From: Rhizobium sp. Q54
Lineage (GTDB): Bacteria > Pseudomonadota > Alphaproteobacteria > Rhizobiales > Beijerinckiaceae
Length of the DNA: 13,692 nt
Assembly (NCBI GenBank): GCA_945903655.1
Contig: CAMDOY010000061.1
Location: 1 to 13,692, forward strand
Reading direction: 5' to 3'
Below are positions 13,461 through 13,692 of this stretch, one piece after another. Position numbers and translations under genes: made by a program. Numbering within the stretch: the stretch's first letter is position 1; each line of letters opens with the position of its first letter. Below the pieces are notes generated by a model that was given only the letters and a program-made list of their open reading frames with translations, searched no databases and had not been told where the DNA came from.

Positions 13461-13692
13461 AGACAGTCGGCATTGGGCAGTCGGCAGTCGTGAGGCAGTT
13501 GAGGCGCCCGCCGCTCCCCTCCCCCTCGTGGGGAGGGGCCGGGGGTGGGGGGCTCGCGGAATCTGCGAAATGAGCGCCTGTGCAACCGCACTAACGATCA
13601 GCATCTCGCGCGCGCCCCACCCCGTCTCGCTTCGCGAGCCGACCCTCCCCACGAGGGGGAGGGTATGGGCGCGCCGACTGCCGACTGCCTCT
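13461..13692. repeat. MITE/REP-like palindromic element, probably reaching or crossing the window edge
   Basis: This gene-free stretch begins immediately after the ruvA stop. Its ends are inverted copies: GCAGTCGGCAGTCG at 13477-13490 occurs in reverse complement at 13675-13688. Inside are two GC-rich hairpins that are also inverted copies of each other. The first, at 13516-13538, has a perfect 9-base stem CCCCTCCCC/GGGGAGGGG and loop CTCGT. The second, at 13642-13664, has stem ACCCTCCCC/GGGGAGGGT and loop ACGAG. A further hairpin, CTCGC-TTC-GCGAG, is at 13626-13638. The non-palindromic core is about 13560-13607. It encodes no protein. It may also act as the ruvA terminator, although there is no T-run. 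Confidence 0.7.
13516..13538. terminator. GC-rich hairpin behind ruvA, possible transcription terminator
   Basis: A perfect 9-bp stem with a 5-base loop lies 55 bases after the ruvA stop. It is strong enough to pause polymerase, but no T-run follows, so it is not a textbook intrinsic terminator. It is part of the palindromic element. Confidence 0.25.

Noticed and set aside
11912..13652. Two minus-strand frames of about 300 codons opposite the MFS gene and ruvA
   Set aside because: They consist of Arg/Ala/His/Gly-rich sequence without motifs, opposite well-supported genes.
1..13692. CRISPR arrays, rRNA, complete tRNA genes, transposase genes
   Set aside because: I looked for regularly spaced repeats, conserved rRNA/tRNA segments and transposase motifs and found none.

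Overview
The window looks like chromosomal DNA of a GC-rich alphaproteobacterium, most likely of the order Hyphomicrobiales (Rhizobiales). The evidence is the high GC of the core genes, the TolQ-TolR-TolA-TolB block with a proline-rich TolA, an alphaproteobacterial-style RuvA and GlmM, and GC-rich palindromic intergenic repeats. A genus cannot be assigned from the sequence alone.

Layout from left to right. Positions 1-133 (minus) hold the 5' end of an arsC-family reductase, divergent from glmM (333-1694, plus), which makes glucosamine-1-phosphate for the cell wall and LPS. Converging on glmM with only 10 bases between the stops is a three-gene minus-strand operon read from 4689 down to 1705. 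It encodes an alpha/beta hydrolase, a luciferase-like flavin-dependent monooxygenase and an exported SsuA/NMT1-like binding protein. It looks like an uptake-and-degradation unit for an unidentified small molecule, but no ABC permease, ATPase or flavin reductase is present here.

Positions 4.7-7.3 kb are visibly AT-richer (27 of 60 bases are G or C in both 5041-5100 and 6541-6600, against 38 of 60 in 12001-12060) and look like an accessory island. They carry an overlapping gene pair (unknown 157-residue protein plus HTH protein) laid out like a toxin-antitoxin module. They also carry a methyltransferase with a tandem-duplicated coiled-coil N-terminus and its own recognisable promoter, and one doubtful small ORF.

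Positions 11044 down to 7309 (minus) are tolQ-tolR-tolA-tolB, the inner-membrane motor and periplasmic parts of the Tol-Pal envelope-constriction system. The usual pal and cpoB/ybgF genes do not follow tolB; the AT-rich island is found there instead. The plus strand from 11256 carries a small secreted four-cysteine protein, a 12-TM MFS transporter and ruvA (Holliday-junction binding). Directly after the ruvA stop comes a palindrome-rich element with matching inverted ends (13461-13692), where ruvB would normally be expected.

The most noteworthy items are the toxin-antitoxin-like pair, the MITE/REP-like element behind ruvA, the tandem-repeat methyltransferase island that replaces pal, and the hydrolase/monooxygenase/binding-protein operon. 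No clearly novel large system is visible.
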